From Bacteroidales bacterium (GTDB taxonomy: Bacteria; Bacteroidota; Bacteroidia; Bacteroidales; Paludibacteraceae), in the NCBI GenBank assembly GCA_900766775.1, contig CAAFXN010000261.1, positions 1 to 5,121 on the forward strand: DNA of 5,121 nucleotides. The letters run 5' to 3'. Position 1 is the stretch's first letter, and every line of letters begins with the position of its first letter. The translations under genes were made by a program, and so were the position numbers. Positions 5,031-5,121 of the stretch are shown one piece after another. The notes below the pieces were generated by a model. The model searched no databases, was not told the DNA's origin, and was given only the letters and a program-made list of their open reading frames with translations.

Positions 5031-5121
5031 TTAGATTTCGAGTTTTAGTATTAGTTTTCCGTTGATACCCGGCATGGGGTAATTGTGGACTATGTCGTAT
5101 TGCTGATTTAGGAAGTTGTTG
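5031..5121 (-). CDS. TonB-dependent outer-membrane receptor, C-terminal end (BtuB-like)
   Basis: Only the last 29 codons and the TAA stop are in the window. The peptide NNFLNQQYDIVHNYPMPG then INGKLILKLEI has the form of the last two strands of a TonB-dependent receptor barrel: an N-x-F/L-N-x-x-Y turn, the conserved Y-P-M-P-G loop, then an alternating closing strand ending at the C-terminus. It ends in Ile rather than the more usual Phe. The propeller lipoprotein gene follows after 21 bases, so the two are almost certainly co-transcribed, as expected for a receptor and its surface lid. Substrate cannot be read from this fragment; cobalamin is inferred from the downstream genes. Confidence 0.8.
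   Translation of the reverse strand, partial: NNFLNQQYDIVHNYPMPGINGKLILKLEI

Overview
The window reads as a Bacteroidales (Bacteroidota) chromosome segment, possibly Prevotella-like. The clues are a typical Bacteroidota promoter (TTG, 20 bp spacer, TACCTTTG), A-rich translation leaders without Shine-Dalgarno sequences, a TonB-dependent receptor next to a propeller lipoprotein, a DUF4465 protein, and short C-terminal tails of a kind I recall from Prevotella-like secreted proteins. No tools were used; family names come from reading the translated sequence. All supported genes lie on the minus strand, so transcription runs from high to low coordinates.

Region 5121-1593 is an outer-surface uptake operon. 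In transcription order it holds the last 29 residues of a TonB-dependent receptor, a YncE/DUF5074-type beta-propeller lipoprotein (BtuG-like), a 345-residue exported surface protein of unknown function, a DUF4465 exported protein, and a strong intrinsic terminator. This layout resembles the vitamin B12 (cobalamin) capture loci of gut Bacteroidota, where BtuB sits in the outer membrane and BtuG caps it as a surface B12-binding lipoprotein. The B12 assignment is inference: the receptor body and any upstream cobalamin riboswitch are outside the window.

Region 1530-762 has its own promoter and encodes a small MNT nucleotidyltransferase followed, with a 4-base ATGA overlap, by a HEPN-domain protein. 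This is the layout of a HEPN/MNT toxin-antitoxin pair. Region 722-1 is the N-terminal 240 codons of pyruvate phosphate dikinase (ppdK), starting 39 bases after the HEPN stop codon.

The most unusual features are in and between the uptake genes. Two intergenic junctions carry arrays of the same degenerate 9-base unit (GAGTAATCG-like). The start of the propeller gene is built from a two-unit GC-rich palindromic repeat followed by a GAGGAA hexanucleotide microsatellite, which encodes the hydrophobic core of the lipoprotein signal peptide. The DUF4465 gene is a GC mosaic, with GC-rich ends and an AT-richer middle.
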